DNA of 6,239 nt, taken from assembly GCA_027024305.1 (NCBI GenBank), contig JALVSO010000019.1:1-6239 (forward strand), in the 5' to 3' direction. The notes below the pieces were generated by a model, which did no database searches, was not told the DNA's origin, and worked only from the letters and a program-made list of their open reading frames with translations. Below are positions 6,153-6,239 of this stretch, piece after piece. This DNA comes from Candidatus Parcubacteria bacterium. Lineage in GTDB: Bacteria; Patescibacteriota; Minisyncoccia; Phycocordibacterales; GCA-2747955. How positions within the stretch are numbered: the first letter of the stretch is position 1; every line of letters starts with the position of its first letter. A program made the translations under genes and the position numbers.

Positions 6153-6239
6153 AATGTTCAAAAAGCCGTTGAAGTCGGTAGCGCGATGGAGGTTTTTTGA
6201 AAAAGACTTAAAGAGCCCGCAAGGGAATAGGGGTGGCAC
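6153..6239 (+). CDS. Possible 5' end of a leaderless ORF (unrecognised), cut by the window edge
   Basis: An ATG at 6153 opens a frame that stays free of TAA and TAG to the window end (29 codons; begins MFKKPLKSVARWRFFEKDLK, rich in basic residues, with one TGG Trp and no TGA). The predicted transcription start falls on or next to the ATG, and the thyX-like gene also has a very short leader. However, 29 open codons are weak evidence when only two stops are in use, no family is recognised, and the same stretch can form RNA hairpins and ends in a T-box-like string. Treat it as a candidate only. Confidence 0.35.

Overview
The window is a compact bacterial chromosome segment with every gene on the plus strand. 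The main conclusion is that UGA is read as tryptophan here. With TGA as a stop, most genes break into fragments. With TGA as Trp, seven continuous genes appear, carrying 13 in-frame TGA codons (at 144, 534, 561, 1507, 1531, 2796, 3156, 3679, 3787, 3958, 4270, 4399 and 5323) beside 6 in-frame TGG codons. All seven genes end in TAA or TAG and none in TGA. Several TGAs fall where the Fpg, SHMT, ThyX-like and lytic transglycosylase families usually carry an aromatic residue, which supports Trp and argues against the Gly meaning of code 25.

The organism looks like a Candidate Phyla Radiation (Patescibacteria) bacterium. This is inferred from the style of SHMT, Fpg and the long ThyX-like protein, from tight gene packing and from the near absence of Shine-Dalgarno sites. 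A Mollicute, the classic UGA=Trp lineage, is unlikely: the window encodes a peptidoglycan lytic transglycosylase and a ThyX-type protein, and the base composition is not extremely AT-rich. The CPR groups known to me to recode UGA (Absconditabacteria, Gracilibacteria) use it for glycine, so UGA=Trp on a CPR-like background would be notable. I cannot tell from here whether it has already been reported.

Layout. Positions 1-3251 hold a tight co-directional run: the 3' part of fpg (DNA repair glycosylase), a 65-residue single-span membrane protein, a lytic transglycosylase with a twin-arginine-like N-terminus, tmk (thymidylate kinase) and an unrecognised 325-residue protein with faint kinase-fold motifs. 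A perfect 12-bp hairpin terminator (3282-3317) closes it. A good promoter (TTGCAA-17-TATAAT) then drives a second unit, a tandem-domain ThyX-like protein followed by glyA (SHMT), ending at 6030. Next come a 40-bp near-perfect palindrome (6051-6090), a second promoter (TTGCAA-16-TAGAAT) and the start of an unresolved transcript that runs off the window. That transcript is either a leaderless ORF or a structured leader.

Function. tmk, the ThyX-like gene and glyA form a thymidylate-supply neighbourhood: SHMT makes methylene-tetrahydrofolate, a ThyX would use it to methylate dUMP, and Tmk phosphorylates dTMP. The other genes concern oxidised-base repair and cell-wall remodelling. No tRNA, rRNA, CRISPR array or mobile element was seen, and no gene-free stretch exceeds 300 bases.
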